64,000 nt of DNA, taken from assembly GCA_028583605.1 (NCBI GenBank), contig CM053335.1, forward strand, positions 11,538,053-11,602,052, in the 5' to 3' direction. The position numbers and the translations under genes are program-made. The DNA is from Dastarcus helophoroides (lineage: Eukaryota > Arthropoda > Insecta > Coleoptera > Bothrideridae). Positions 35,460 to 47,079 of the stretch are shown here, in pieces (the stretch's first letter is position 1; the number at the start of each line of letters is the position of its first letter). Below the pieces are notes generated by a model, which was not told where the DNA came from, made no database searches, and saw nothing but the letters and a program-made list of their open reading frames with translations.

Positions 35460-37640
35460 TCTTTATTTCTAATGACTAGTACATACTTGTGATAAAATCA
35501 TAGAACTTACGTTTATGTCTGCGATTGCCTAAACAAATTGTGTTTAACAATTTCCTGTGAACAAGCAACAATTCCACAGTTCGTTGTCTCACTTGTCATG
35601 TGTCTTTGAAACTAATTTACCTCGATGAGCAGATAATGCCTGACAACGCAGGTAAATTCCTGATATTGCTCATAGGACTGCCTGATGAAGTTCCTAAATC
35701 CTTTTTGAGATCTATTTAGGACCATCTAGTGACAATTTGTTTATAAACAGACGCGCCATTTTACCAAAGTGTGTACTAACCTAAAGAGAGTCGATGTAAC
35801 CTGATGACGGTTTCATTTAGTGGGGATTCTTATCACATTTTTTTCTATTGGAAGTCTGGCTTATTTTAACCCTTTAGCTACAGAAAAATTTTCACCAAAC
35901 CTTACATAGAGACGCAAAATGAATGATTCCGAGGTAACTTTAAATGTATTTTTAATAGGAAATAAATGCGACATAATTTTATGACAATAAGTGACCCAAT
36001 GCTGACTTAATTTGATAAATTGCTTATTGATAACACCCACAACTTACGCCGCATCGTCTATTGATGCCAGCCGTAGTTAAAGGGTTAAAATTGCATGAGG
36101 TTCGAGTATTACCACTACGAAACTACATTCGGAATCACATTTGATGATCTGTGCTCGTTTCCCAAAATAAAAAGGATTCTGGAGTTGTAGAAGAAAAAAA
36201 TCCAATATCATAGGTGTACTTGTCAAAACTAAAAAATAAACATTGTTTTCTCCTCAATTCACAATTACTTGCAGACAAATTACTCGGTCAAAGTTCTTAA
36301 CCTTAGATAATATAAATAAATGGATGGAGCATTCGGTCCAAAATAAGGGCCGGGAAAATAGAGACAGACAATCGACGTGCCATCGGGATCGACCATTTGC
36401 GCATGCTTGAAAGTATGATATTGTCGACACTAACGCTAAATCTCTTAAAGTATGTTTCATATTAACGACAAAATGGAAGTAATCTTTATTAGAAAAATTG
36501 TCCGAAAAATATTTATACATCCATTATTTTCGGATCTAACATAAATGTTTAACCGCTGCATAAAGTATTTTTATGACTATTTAAATAAACTGATCTGTAA
36601 AATATTACAAAAGTATTAATGATGTACAAATATAGCGAAAGATAAAAACTTTTTTTTTAAATTGAAATAAAACAGAAATATAGAAAAAATAATATATTAC
36701 TAAAAAAAACTTACAATTAGAAATGAATTTTACATTTACCATGTCGTAATTTCAAGAAATGCACCCTTACATTTGAGGGCAAAGATGGTACATTTAAGGT
36801 GATAATAATTCTTGGGTTTTTAGTTATACCTAAAAGAACCTCGAAATGGAATGCAGAATAGGCACATCTGGTTATTAAGTTGTAGACATTAAAAAACTCA
36901 ACATTGTCCCAAGGTCCCAAATACTGAAAATAATTTTACTATCTCCTAGAGCCTCCCGTTCGATAACGAATGTGGCTGATTAATATGTTTGTATTTGCAT
37001 CTTTATTAAAATCGTTTTTCTAAAAAAAATCATAAAAAACTTTCTATTTTATGAAGATGAATAGCTAACCTTTTGTGTTCTCATAAATGAAATGTTGAAA
37101 CGCCTCTTTTCCCTAAGGAATTTCGGCGGAACCCATTGACCTAAAAGTCAGGAATCTGGGTAAGATCAACCTCATTATTAAGACACCAACAGGACGAAAT
37201 ACTTATTACTAGCGAACTTCCTACTTTCCCGAAATCATTTAAACCTAATAAATAATCTAAATTGATTAACTGTAACCAAACAAAACAAGAAACTTATTAA
37301 AAGTAGAACGCATAAAAAGGTAAACAAACGCCATTCGACACAAATGACATTTAAGCGACAAAAACGACGACAAATTCAATATTATGAACGTGATTGGTTA
37401 GTTCTGGACATGACCATTGCATCGAACCCGATGGCAAAACGTACTCTTTCTAGCTTGTTCTTTTTCAGAGTTCATCCTTATTCCACAATTACCGGCCCAA
37501 GTTAATACTCTTCTAACACATTGAATGCTCCGTCCATTTATATGTATAGTCAAAGTTCTTAACAATGTCATAACCTCAAAATTCGTTTGTCAAATTTAAC
37601 TGAAGGTGACTCAGTCTGCAAAAGTACACTTTGTCAAATG
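35460..37640. other. Intergenic sequence between stathmin and the transposon cluster
   Basis: AT-rich and mostly unique. A minus-strand open frame at 36717-36920 reads like ordinary protein (LGPWDNVEFFNVYNLITR) and is preceded by a TATTTTCAG acceptor-like sequence, but no partner exon or family is recognised. I do not call it a gene. Confidence 0.4.
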
Positions 37641-37651
37641 TTGCCAGGTAT

Positions 37652-38196
37652 CAGTGTTGCCAGTGGTTCAACGCCAAATGTCGCTACCGGATCTCTAATA
37701 TTCCGCTACCCAACACAGAAAGGGTAGAGAATTCTACAAAAAACTTGATCTTGAAGGATAATGACATTTTTTTTTACCTTCGGAATGTAATTAAAGCCAA
37801 CTAAGCTAACTAAGACTAAAAAAGAACTACCACCCTAGCTGAGAATTATTTTAAATGGCTTCAAAATCGTCAAGTAACAAAGTGTCTTCGGGGAAATACA
37901 TATTTTTTCATATAAAAAATAAAAATTAAATTTTCTAATAATTTTTGCAATGATTGTGATTGACTTTGTACACGTAAAATTGTTGTTAATTGCTCTGTCA
38001 GATGGCATCATTGAATAAATCGTTATGTAAGTTTTTCAACAACTAGTTTATTTACCCTTGACTCGTTTTTCAGAAATAAAATGTAAAAATTTTTGCGCGC
38101 CCAAAATTCCGCTGCTTTATCGTCGTCGCAGCTACTCCGCTTAATACTTCAGAAGTCTCTACCAATAGCGCAATTCCGCTACCACTGGCAACACTG
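37652..38196. mobile_element. hAT-type MITE with exact 8-bp target duplication
   Basis: Perfect 15-bp terminal inverted repeats CAGTGTTGCCAGTGG are present at both ends. Direct repeats CCAGGTAT flank it at 37644-37651 and 38197-38204. The interior has no coding capacity. Element length is 545 bp. The subterminal sequence GGTAGCGGAATTGCG resembles 39876-39905, so a related end exists there. Confidence 0.93.
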
Positions 38197-38257
38197 CCAG
38201 GTATTTAGTATTACATATATGGTAGTTAGTCGCCTGGTTTAAAAAGGTTATTAAAAA

Positions 38258-38826
38258 ATCACTAGAACCGAAGCTGACTTCACGCTTGGCATTTTAACGA
38301 TTAATATGCTATCTATATTTTAGGGGTTGTTTGGCATAAAAAAGCGGAATAAATGTTTTCCATATTATTTTTATTACTATTATTTACAATTTAAAAATTG
38401 ACACCAAATATAACAAAATCTCTCTTAAAACAAGCGACAACAAATCAACACATTTAGTGATATTTAGGTTAGGAATTTAAAAACACAGAACACCATTAAG
38501 AAATGTCACACCGCTGCCATCACAAAACATATAAATTACTAAAAATAAATCACCAGAAATAAAGCTGGCTTCACGCGTAAATATTTTGACGATTAATGTG
38601 TTACTTAGGGCTTGTTCAGCAGGAACAATCATCAGACCGTTGATTGAATAAACCTTATTTATTGTTATTATTTATTTAATCAACGATCAGACCAAATGTT
38701 TTCTATATTATTTTTATTATCATTATTACCAATTTAATAATTTTAAGTGGAAATTAATATAAATATAAAAGAATCACTCTTAAAACAACCGACAACACTT
38801 ATATTAACACAGTATAGATATTAACT
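38258..38826. repeat. Two-copy ~290-bp tandem duplication
   Basis: The segment starting TCACTAGAACCGAAGCTGAC (38258) matches that starting TCACCAGAAATAAAGCTGGC (about 38549). The match continues through ATGTTTTCCATATTATTTTT and CTCTTAAAACAAGCGACAAC. The copies are clearly diverged. Only the second holds the 47-bp insertion described separately. Confidence 0.8.
38641..38687. mobile_element. 47-bp micro-insertion with inverted ends and 8-bp duplication
   Basis: GTTGATTGAATAAA at the left pairs with TTTATTTAATCAAC at the right. The insert is flanked by direct copies of ATCAGACC (38633-38640 and 38688-38695). The tandem neighbour copy at about 38320-38345 lacks the insert and reads through the same position, which is independent support for insertion. 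Confidence 0.75.
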
Positions 38827-41278
38827 TACGCCTACAGTAGCGACGAGAAGTGTTGGTACCTTTGATTTTGAAGTAGCTAAAATCGTTGACCTTCAGTGGA
38901 GTCAGCCATGTTGTGGATTGTGCACGGCCGCGAAAATTTAAATTTATTTATTAAACAAAACCATCAAGCTTATTAATTTCAATAGTTTTTACCGTTTAAA
39001 TTCTAATTTACTACTTTACAAATAGACCAAAAATACTTGTTCTCGTGTATTTTTTAAATAATGTGTACTTTGTAATTACTGGTAACCTGATAAGTATAAA
39101 GAATACACAAAGAAAAACTAAACACTGATTGTGACTGGCGGCAAAATAATTTCTACAGGAAACAACTTGTTTATTTTTTTGTATAAAACTGGCAAATGCG
39201 ACTACAATAAAACAGTTTTTTTTAATAAAACAAATTGGATGTATCCGAATATTTTCCGTTTGCCGTCGTTTGGAAATTAAACAGAAGCTGATTTTATCAA
39301 ATTATTATTGCTGTTAGAGATACATTTATAAATAGAACGTGTAAATTCTCCTCTTTTCTCTTTTCTTTGGTTTCATCGTATTAGCACAATGAATTATAAG
39401 ACTGACATTTGAATAAAACTGATCCAGTGTTGCCAGATAACCTAAACATTATTCGCGAACAATCTCCTTAAAAATCCCACAATTCGGATGAAAATCCCTG
39501 TCCATATCAAATTTCTAGAATATCCATAAACGTAGATAAATTCTCTTACATTTTTACCATGAATGAATAACATATGAACGTAAAATAGAAAATCATATTC
39601 GCTCAAGTGCTGATTTTCCTGAACACTTATTGACATTGAGTTACCCACGACCATAGATCTTATTTCTGATTATCATAGAACACTGCGATGCCATGTTCAG
39701 GACTGTGCAAATTGACGCATGAGCAAACAAAATTCGTGACAAAATTTTAGCAATTTGTTGCTATTGTATGCGTAAGATAATATCTATATTGTGCATATTA
39801 ACGTTAGGATTTTACACAAACCACTAACACGAGTGGTTTGTGAGGATTTTAGATCTATGGTTTGTCCTCAATCAGTGTTGGCAGTGGTGGCGAAATTCCG
39901 TTATTGGAGACTACATGAAAAACCACACCAGTCGTCAGCGTTGCCACCCTAATTTTTTGGTTTCTTACCAAAATTCGGTGCGAAAATGAACATTGGCATC
40001 CATCGCTGTCATCCGTAATGTCATGTAAAATTATGACACATTATCTGTTTGTGATTGCAGATGACACATTTTAGCAGAGTTTCACGATAGTTTGACTTTT
40101 TGGAAAACACATGCTAACAATGAAAGGAATTAAGAAGCAGATATTTGTCAACCGTGAAGGAAATGATACTAGTCGAGAAACGGCAGGTTGCAATACTTGT
40201 GAATTAAATTATGAAAGATGCATGAAAAATTAAAATGCCACCACTTTAAACAATTGATTTGATTATGGAATGAAATTGTAGTTTAGGAAACCCTATGTGG
40301 GATTGCATTTTGAAATCTTTAAAATGGTCGATAACAAAAATAACGGAGAGCGCATGTAATAAGACTAACTCTATACAACTTTAAGGTGACATTCAGTAAT
40401 TGCATTTATGGTTGTATTTAAGGATAAAAAAACTCAATATAATTTAAATTTTATTCTACAGGTTCAATTACTGCCCATAAGAACCTTCAAGAAACTTATG
40501 GGAGTTTTAAATGCATAATTGCAATTTATGTTATAATATACAGATGGTATTTTTTTACGCTCTTTATATCGATTTGTTCTTGAAACGTTTCAATGTTGAT
40601 GTCCTCTCTCTGAGCATATCAAAATATCCATTTGTCTGAATTTAATTTTAAACTCGTATAAATCCTTATTTGAAAGAAATTTATAAATAGTTAGTTTAAA
40701 ACGCAACCTCCTTTATTAATGCATACCTAGTTCACCCTGCCTTTTCTTTGGAAAATATTCCTGCTTTTCCATTTTTCTTTTATAAGTTCCTGGTTTATTT
40801 TTTCTATGATTATCCTTTCTCACTCTCGCTTTAAAATCGTTTACAAAATCATTAAAAGCTTCATCAGCATCATCTATTTAGTTATTTATATGTGTCTTCC
40901 AAGTATCTTGTCTTGTCTTATCTACTGGGTCTGCTTCTTGTTTCATTATCTTTGTCTTTACAAACTGAGCAATTTCTTCTTCTCGATTAATTTTTATTTG
41001 AGAATGTTACCCTAAAGCTTCTGCAGTGTTGTCCAGGACATAGTTAGTACCCTTTCCATTAGCTCCCTTAGCTTAAACATATATTAATAAAAAAAATTAG
41101 TATTAAAAAACATGAAAGACATATTTTAATACAATCACAAACTTTATCTAATGTATGAAAGACCAGTGTGATCAAAACCTAAAGTGAAGTAAATAAAAAT
41201 GAAGGTAGGTAAGTAAGTTTACCTTCTTCCAAAATTCTTGCCATTTGCATTCTATTCTTTAACTTTCAGTGGTAGCTA

Positions 41279-41473
41279 TCATCTCATTCTTATCCCGCTT
41301 CGTTTCAATATTATGGTTTTTTTTTTTGATAAATACGCAACATCGTTTCTACTTAGCAAATTGATTCTCTCAAGTTGTGGTGTTTCCATTTTTCGTGCAT
41401 CTTCCAAAATTCGATTCACTGGTACTCTAATCTGTAATTTCTCGACCACTATATTTTTCTCCATCGTTGACAA
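41279..41473 (-). pseudogene. Possible transposase or zinc-finger protein fragment
   Basis: A 64-codon minus-strand frame reads VPVNRILEDARKMETPQLER then INLLSRNDVAYLSKK. The pattern of a short GVP-type helix, ILxDAR, then ERINLLSRNDVAYL resembles a segment seen in insect MULE/SWIM-type transposase-derived proteins (IL-D-I-R ... LTR-D-L-x-N-I), from general memory. It lies inside the 3.1-kb inverted-repeat segment, which fits a transposon origin. The + strand is also open here, so the call is weak. Confidence 0.3.
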
Positions 41474-41801
41474 AAGTCCACAGTTATTTAAAATATAATA
41501 TTAAATGACACTAAAGACTCTAGTTTGTTTTACCGAACAGATTTACAGAATCAAGTATCACTAAAAATATTACAAAATTTTGCGATGTTAAAAAAACAGA
41601 AATTAACCTAAATACACAAATTTAAACAAACGCACTGTTATTCAAGATATAACATAAATGACGCTGTGAAAAGTATTTTCACTCTGTGATAGTTTTGTTC
41701 TATGGAACAGATTTATAGAAATTTTTAGAGAATATCACTAAAAATATTAAAATACTCTGCAATGGCAAAATTAGCGGGAGACGGGAGTCTGTTATTCTTT
41801 G

Positions 41802-42873
41802 TAGGGATGATCGATATTCATCCATGATGAATGAACATCGATGTTTAGTGGAAAAACATCGATGTTTTAATATCGATGTTAAGTTTTCAATAATATTGAC
41901 ACATCGATGTTATGAGAATAAAATCGGAACATCGATATCGATACACTTTAAGTCTAGGGGTAGGTCATCTAGCGTAATTAGATGTAACAAATGTTGCTGA
42001 TTAATGTTGTTATTAGTATTATTTCACCTTCACCCAATTTACACTAGTTGTCGCTGATCGATGTAACCAAATTAAAACTAACAAAATAAAAAACTGCCAT
42101 TGTTGCCGGGACAGCACAAGACAATCCGAACGCGGAAATGTAGAAGGTAATCTCGCTTCGATTTGCTTCATCTCTGTTCGTCTCGGATGCGCTCTATGTC
42201 GAGTCGGTTTTTTGGGCACGAGTCAAAGGAAGCAAGCACTACCGGGGAACGAGAACTACTACTTCAATCACACTCTCGTGTTCTCTTTTGTGTTTATTGA
42301 CTGTTAAGGTTAGATTTTTGTTTGACACTTGTTTTTATTTTATAAATTAATGCATTATTATAATAAGTATATGCACAATTCGCTGCAACAGCAGCAATTT
42401 CGACTACATCTATGATGCAGAATAACTTACATATGTTCTGTGGTACCTGCAGCTATCTATTATACTCAATACGAGAGTGTGTAGGGTAGTGTTCGCATTT
42501 CATTTTCCTGTCAAATGTCTCGCCGAGAGTGAAGAGCCGACATAAGAGTAAAGTGGGAGCGAGTGTTAGAAGTTAATTTTTTTTTGTAATGAAACTTCGA
42601 AAACGAAATAACAGGTATAGTAAATGTACCCCTATATTGTACTCTATGTCTGTCCAGTAAACTTAATTTTTTGCAGTAATGTAACCCAACAATCTACCAT
42701 GAATTTGCTTACGTATACCTTATAATAAAATGGATTGTTTTTTTTTTTACCTAAAACATCGATGTTTTCGGACATCGATATTTTTCTTTCGATATTCATC
42801 GTACATCGATACTTTTGAAACGATATTGATATTGATGTCAATATCGATGTTTTTCTAATATCGATCATTCCTA
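41802..42873. mobile_element. hAT-type element with CATCGATG-rich ends and exact 8-bp duplication
   Basis: The left end is TAGGGATGATCGATATT and the right end, read inward, is TAGGAATGATCGATATT. Direct repeats ATTCTTTG flank it at 41794-41801 and 42874-42881. Both subterminal regions (about 100 bases each) are packed with CATCGATG and ATATCGAT motifs, as expected for transposase-binding sites. The 1072-bp interior has no transposase, so it is non-autonomous. Confidence 0.93.
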
Positions 42874-43360
42874 ATTCTTTGCATTTGCAAATGGTTTGAA
42901 TTTTTAAACACAAAATGTTGCAAGACTTAACATTTCGGTTGACATGGGTGCCAACATTTATTTGTGCGACGAATTTTGGTAAGAAACCAAAAAATTAAGG
43001 TGGCAACGCTGACGACTGGTGTGGTTTTTCATGTAGTCTGCCGTTAGTTAACCAGTCAATTATACATGTACCGTGGTGTAATGGAAGTTCTGGTTTAAAT
43101 TTCAACGGCAGTTCAGTAACTGGTACATAGTACTGCAATTGGTGCAAACTGCTATATAGCGGTTTGACCCATTACAACATTTGCAGTTTTCGGGCACAAG
43201 CAGTTTTCATCTCGCGAGAGAGTGTTGGCAACATTGATGACAACCGTCATTTGTGCAGTCTGTGATCTTTGTTTTGTTTATCGAGTGATGTGGTGATTGA
43301 GGTTATGCTACGTGGAACTTTCAAATTAAACATATATTCCAATTAAAAATTTATAAAAAA

Positions 43361-46300
43361 ATGTCGCCGCATCGTAGAAACACCGAAAACATATTAGCTC
43401 GAATAAATTTTCCGTTATACACCGTCCAGTTATTGACTAATAGACATGTTCTTGTTGGCGGAGGTGGTGGCTCGTCGAAAACGGGGGTCGCAAATGGATT
43501 TGTAAGTAGTTTTAACTTAGTTTTCAACATTTCTCAGCCCTTTTTGTGCTAGTTTTCAACATTTGTTTCCCTTTCATTAGCACATTAAAGTGGAAGTCGA
43601 AAAATGCTCCAAGTTGGGTGTTTCTTTAATTGACATTTTTAACCCTGATATGTAGAATTGTTCAATATTTATTTCTAATAATCTGTATTAGCAACAAACA
43701 CAACAAGATAATATTTAAAATTCCACAATTCTTTATACAAATATTGTATATGACCAAATTCCACAATTGTTCATACTAATATCGTATATGACCAAACTGG
43801 ATTCGCTCTTCTGCATAGTCGAGCGTTTCTGTTGCAATAGGTCTACGAGCTTTAGCTGATAAATGTTTAATTTCAACAAATTATCCAGTTATCCTTTTGG
43901 TATAAAAATACTAACAGTTTAATATAGAAATACTAACAGTTGAATCTCAACGCAACTTTTCTTTTTAAGGAAATATTTGAGTTGTCCCACAACGGCAAGA
44001 AGTTCATCGCAGAGGAAGTGACCAGGCATGAAACAGGCTTAAGCGTAGTTATGAATTGTTCCACATTTAGCGATAACAAGCACACGTATATAGTAGCAGG
44101 ACAAGAAAGCCACTGTCAGTTATACACGGTCAATAGCGTTGTCGTATCTGAGGACGATATCGAAAATATTGGCAACGATAGGGACGAATTTAAAGATAGA
44201 GGGGATCAAGCAGGATTAAGGCAACGTAAACAGTCATTGAACGCCAAAAGTGATAGAAATAAGAACACAAAACGGATCAAATTCCACATCCAACCCTCAG
44301 ATAGCGTACAAACCGATTTCGGCGGCTCGGAACCTCTACTGAGGGTCGTCAGAATTCATCCTAATGGAAAAATGCTCGCCACAGGTACAATAAGATGATT
44401 TGATATGAATTATTGATTTGGAAGTGAGGAAACACCGCGCAGACACTGTTTTATAATTCATCAGGCTTTTTAATTCAGGATTTCTGTAAACAAAATTCCA
44501 ATTCCAATTTTGGGAATGTTGAGAATTAGGTTTTAATTTTAAACTGGAAAGTTTAGTTATTGATTGAATATCAATGCTCTTGATTCATGATAACGAAGGC
44601 TTCTACGGCCAGAGTCAGTGCAGGATATACTTCTTCCGGGATTGGACAGTGTCAAAGAACTACTAAAAGTGTTCACTTTTAGTAGTTCTTTGGTCCAATC
44701 CCGGAAGAAGTATATCCTGCTCTTGATTTATATATGAGATTTTTATAGTTTATTTATTTAATTCGATTTAACTTCAAGCTCAAAGTGAGTCTTTGTAGAA
44801 ATTATCATTTCTTGCAATTTAGATTTTAGTCCCTACATGGCGACTTTTTTTTCTCTAATTTTGAGTGCCGATTTGAACATAAAAAACTGAAAATTGTAAG
44901 CTTCGATTGGGAATTTTGGTAACAATTTGATATTTATTTGCATGAAAGATCAAAATTTTTACAAAAAACTGAAATTTCGAAATGTAGGCTTTTTTTAGGA
45001 TTTGATTTTTTATTTCGAGTTTAAACTAGAAATTTTGTTGAAAACTCAAAATTCGACTTTTTGCATGAAAGTTTTGTTAAAAGTCGAAATTTTGACTTTT
45101 TTTAAAAATTTTAGCTCTTCTCCATTTGAACTCGAACCTTAAAATAGTCCCAAAATTTAGGCTTCAATTGGAAATTTTGCTATAAACTCTAAATTTGATT
45201 TTTTATGTGAAAGTTTAAAATTTCTACAAAAAGTTGAAATTTCAACTTTTTTTGATACATAAAAGTCGAAAATTGAAATACGAAGCTTGTCCCCTGAAAC
45301 CAAGAAAGATTAAATAACAGAACAAAGGTTGCTCTAACGCGTTTCGACAGCCAAGCTATCATCTTCAGATAGATACTCAATTTTTGAAGATAACCAAGAA
45401 CCAGTCAGTTCACCAAAATAGTCGAATTTTGATTTCTTAATTAAAACTTGAAATTAAATTTTGTGAGATTAGTTGAGTTAAGATAAAAGTAAAAATTTTT
45501 TAGAAAGTCTGGTCAGTTGAATGTTAGACGTAATATTTTGATTACACACAATAAACTTAAGCCTTCCGCAGTTTTAATCGTCTTTACTGAGTGCAAAGGT
45601 CGTTCATTAATTTATCAGGAAATTTCAGGAGGTACAGACGGAAACGTCAGGTTGTGGAGATTTCCAAACCTGGAGCCACTAGCGACACTAAAGGTGCACA
45701 AGAAAGAAATAGACGATTTAGATTTTAGTTTTCACGATAACTACCTAGTTACCATTGCCAAAGATGGACTGGCTGTGCTATGGGATTGCTTAAGGGGCAA
45801 AGAGATCAAACGTTTGACATGGGCGCAACCCCAGGGGTCAAAGTATCTATACAAAAGATGCCGGTATGTCTTACCCATTTATTATTAGTTGATTAAATAA
45901 CTAATTATTATTAATTCGAAAATCTGCTTGTAGGTTTGGCCTAATGGAAGAGCAGGATAAGAAGTGCGCGTTATACATGTTGGCAAATCCGACGGGTTTG
46001 GCCAAAAAGCAGAAATCTTACCTCCAGCAGTGGTTACCCGAGAAAGGCGCCATAAACAAAGTGGCGGAATTTGATGAGAGTTTGTCAGCTCTAGCGGTGC
46101 GAGGTGATGGACGATTCGTCGCCGTAGGCACTATGTTTAGTGGATCAGTGTCGATTCATGTCGCTTACAGCCTACAAGTACGTATTATTTGAATTGAAGT
46201 CGTTTCAAATTTGCTTATTTATGTAATTCTGCTACAGAAAGTATTAAATGTACCAATGGCACATTCCATGTTCGTTACCGGTTTGGAATTTCTCCCGATT

Positions 46301-46540
46301 CCTTCAGAGAATCATACAGTGGCCAGCGTAACGGAAGCGGCTGTGTTATCTATTTCTGTTGATAATCACGTCTGTATTCATGCCTTGCCATATAGAAGTA
46401 AGTTCGTTTCGTGTATGTTTATCGTAACTTAATGTACGTTGTTTTCTGTTTCAGAGACATTACCGATGTGGTTAGGTTTGACTATTTTGATAATAACGCT
46501 TTTACTGACGTTCATGCTTTGTTCATATTTAGGCATCTGA
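43361..46540 (+). CDS. Sec12: Sec12/PREB, ER guanine-nucleotide exchange factor for Sar1
   Basis: Sec12 loads GTP onto Sar1 at the ER and so starts COPII vesicle budding. Exons are 43361-43501, 43970-44384, 45629-45863, 45934-46177, 46238-46397 and 46455-46540, with GT-AG introns and phases 0, 1, 2, 0, 1 that close perfectly. The product is 426 residues, close to human PREB (417). The N-terminal FPLYTVQL then GGGGGSSKTG is the family's first blade with the glycine-rich K loop, which binds potassium and contacts Sar1. WD-type text includes LATGGTDGNVRLWRFPNLEP, formed exactly across the exon 2/3 junction. The last exon encodes one hydrophobic segment (WLGLTILIITLLLTFML), the single ER anchor. 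Two short upstream ORFs (ATG at 43288 and 43305) may lie in the 5' UTR. The start has AAAAAATG context. Confidence 0.96.
44620..44720. repeat. ~47-bp-arm hairpin inside Sec12 intron 2
   Basis: GCAGGATATACTTCTTCCGG through AAAGAACTACTAAAAGTG (44620-44671) is followed, after TT, by its reverse complement to 44720. The only difference is a 5-base bulge (AGTGTC against one G). The arms are otherwise identical. On the + strand it would be transcribed with the Sec12 pre-mRNA. Confidence 0.95.
44860..45250. repeat. AT-rich phrase copies in Sec12 intron 2
   Basis: GAAATTTCGAAATGTAGGC and AAGTCGAAATTTTGAC phrases show the array family here as a short, mixed-orientation block. Confidence 0.45.
45255..45415. 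mobile_element. Foldback element copy C
   Basis: The left arm (TTGTCCCCTGAAACCAAGAA to ATCATCTTCAGATAGATA) is joined directly to the outermost part of the right arm (TCAATTTTTGAAGATAACCA and GAACCAGTCAGTTCACCAAA). The middle of the right arm is deleted. It lies in Sec12 intron 2. Confidence 0.75.
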
Positions 46541-46595
46541 ATGCGAAAAGTTTCTGTTATTTATTACTTTATGTTGTGTAAATTTTGTACAGATT

Positions 46596-46601
46596 AATAA
46601 A
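46596..46601 (+). terminator. Candidate poly(A) signal of Sec12
   Basis: AATAAA lies 56 bases after the TGA stop, in AT-rich sequence. Confidence 0.55.
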
Positions 46602-46964
46602 GAATTATTAATATTATTTTAGCTAGTTTATTAATTAAGGGAGACAATTCTGCCCACAAAGGAGGACTCTGCGGAAAAACAGACTCTTCTCTTTGAAGAA
46701 GGAATCTCTTCTCTTCAGGAAAAGAAAGTGTTCTCAAAGAGGGAAAGTCTGCTTTGGCAAAATGGAGACTTCATCAAGGAAAAAGGATTGTATGTCTTCG
46801 GAAAAGGAGACCTTTTTCTTGGCATGGAGGAAACTCTTCTCTTTGGGAAGAACAACTCTTCTCTTCTTCCTGGAAATGAAGAACCCTCTCTTTGAGAAAG
46901 AAGACTTTTCTTCAGAAGAGACGCGTCCTCTTGGGAAGGGATACAATTTAAAATTTTCAGAAAG
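46602..46964. other. Pyrimidine/purine-biased stretch with internal short repeats
   Basis: Motifs such as GGAAACTCTTCTCTTTG, GGAAAAGGAG and CTTTGAGAAAGAAGA are scattered through 46670-46930, giving open frames on both strands rich in Ser, Lys, Phe and Glu. No family is recognised and the symmetry of the motifs explains the open frames. Confidence 0.4.
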
Positions 46965-47072
46965 AAAGTTTTTGGTGGAACAGACTCGTCCTTGGTTATC
47001 TTCAAAAATTGATGCACAAATCTTCTCCCCTGAAATCAAGGTTTCAGGGGACAAGATTTGTGTACCAATTTT
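46965..47072. mobile_element. Foldback element copy D (outer arms only)
   Basis: TTTTTGGTGGAACAGACTCG, TCCTTGGTTATCTTCAAAAA and TCCCCTGAAATCAAG turn at about 47039 into TTTCAGGGGACAAGATTTGT and ACCAATTTTTTAG. The hammerhead-like centre is absent, leaving a short hairpin. Confidence 0.7.
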
Positions 47073-47079
47073 TTAGAAA

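Larger units (their letters stand above)
39908..43039. mobile_element. 3.1-kb segment bounded by 70-bp inverted repeats
   Basis: Bases 39908-39977 (from AGACTACATGAAAAACCACA to CCAAAATTCG) and 42970-43039 are reverse complements with one mismatch in 70. Weaker similarity continues inward for a further ~50 bases. Inside lie a complete hAT MITE and a short transposase-like frame. The internal start CAGCGTTGCCACC looks like a transposon end, but the bases outside it are also inverted (CCAGTCGT versus ACGACTGG), so the true element limits are uncertain. It is either a composite DNA transposon with long inverted ends or two copies brought together head to head. Confidence 0.6.

Noticed and set aside
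40806..41015. Hydrophobic + strand frame resembling membrane segments
   Set aside because: It consists of Ile/Leu/Phe/Tyr from AT-rich DNA inside a transposon-rich segment, with no family match, no splice context and no conserved motif.
46693..47076. 127-codon + strand frame after Sec12
   Set aside because: It lies in a region of short purine/pyrimidine repeats with equally long frames on the other strand, and it runs into a foldback element.
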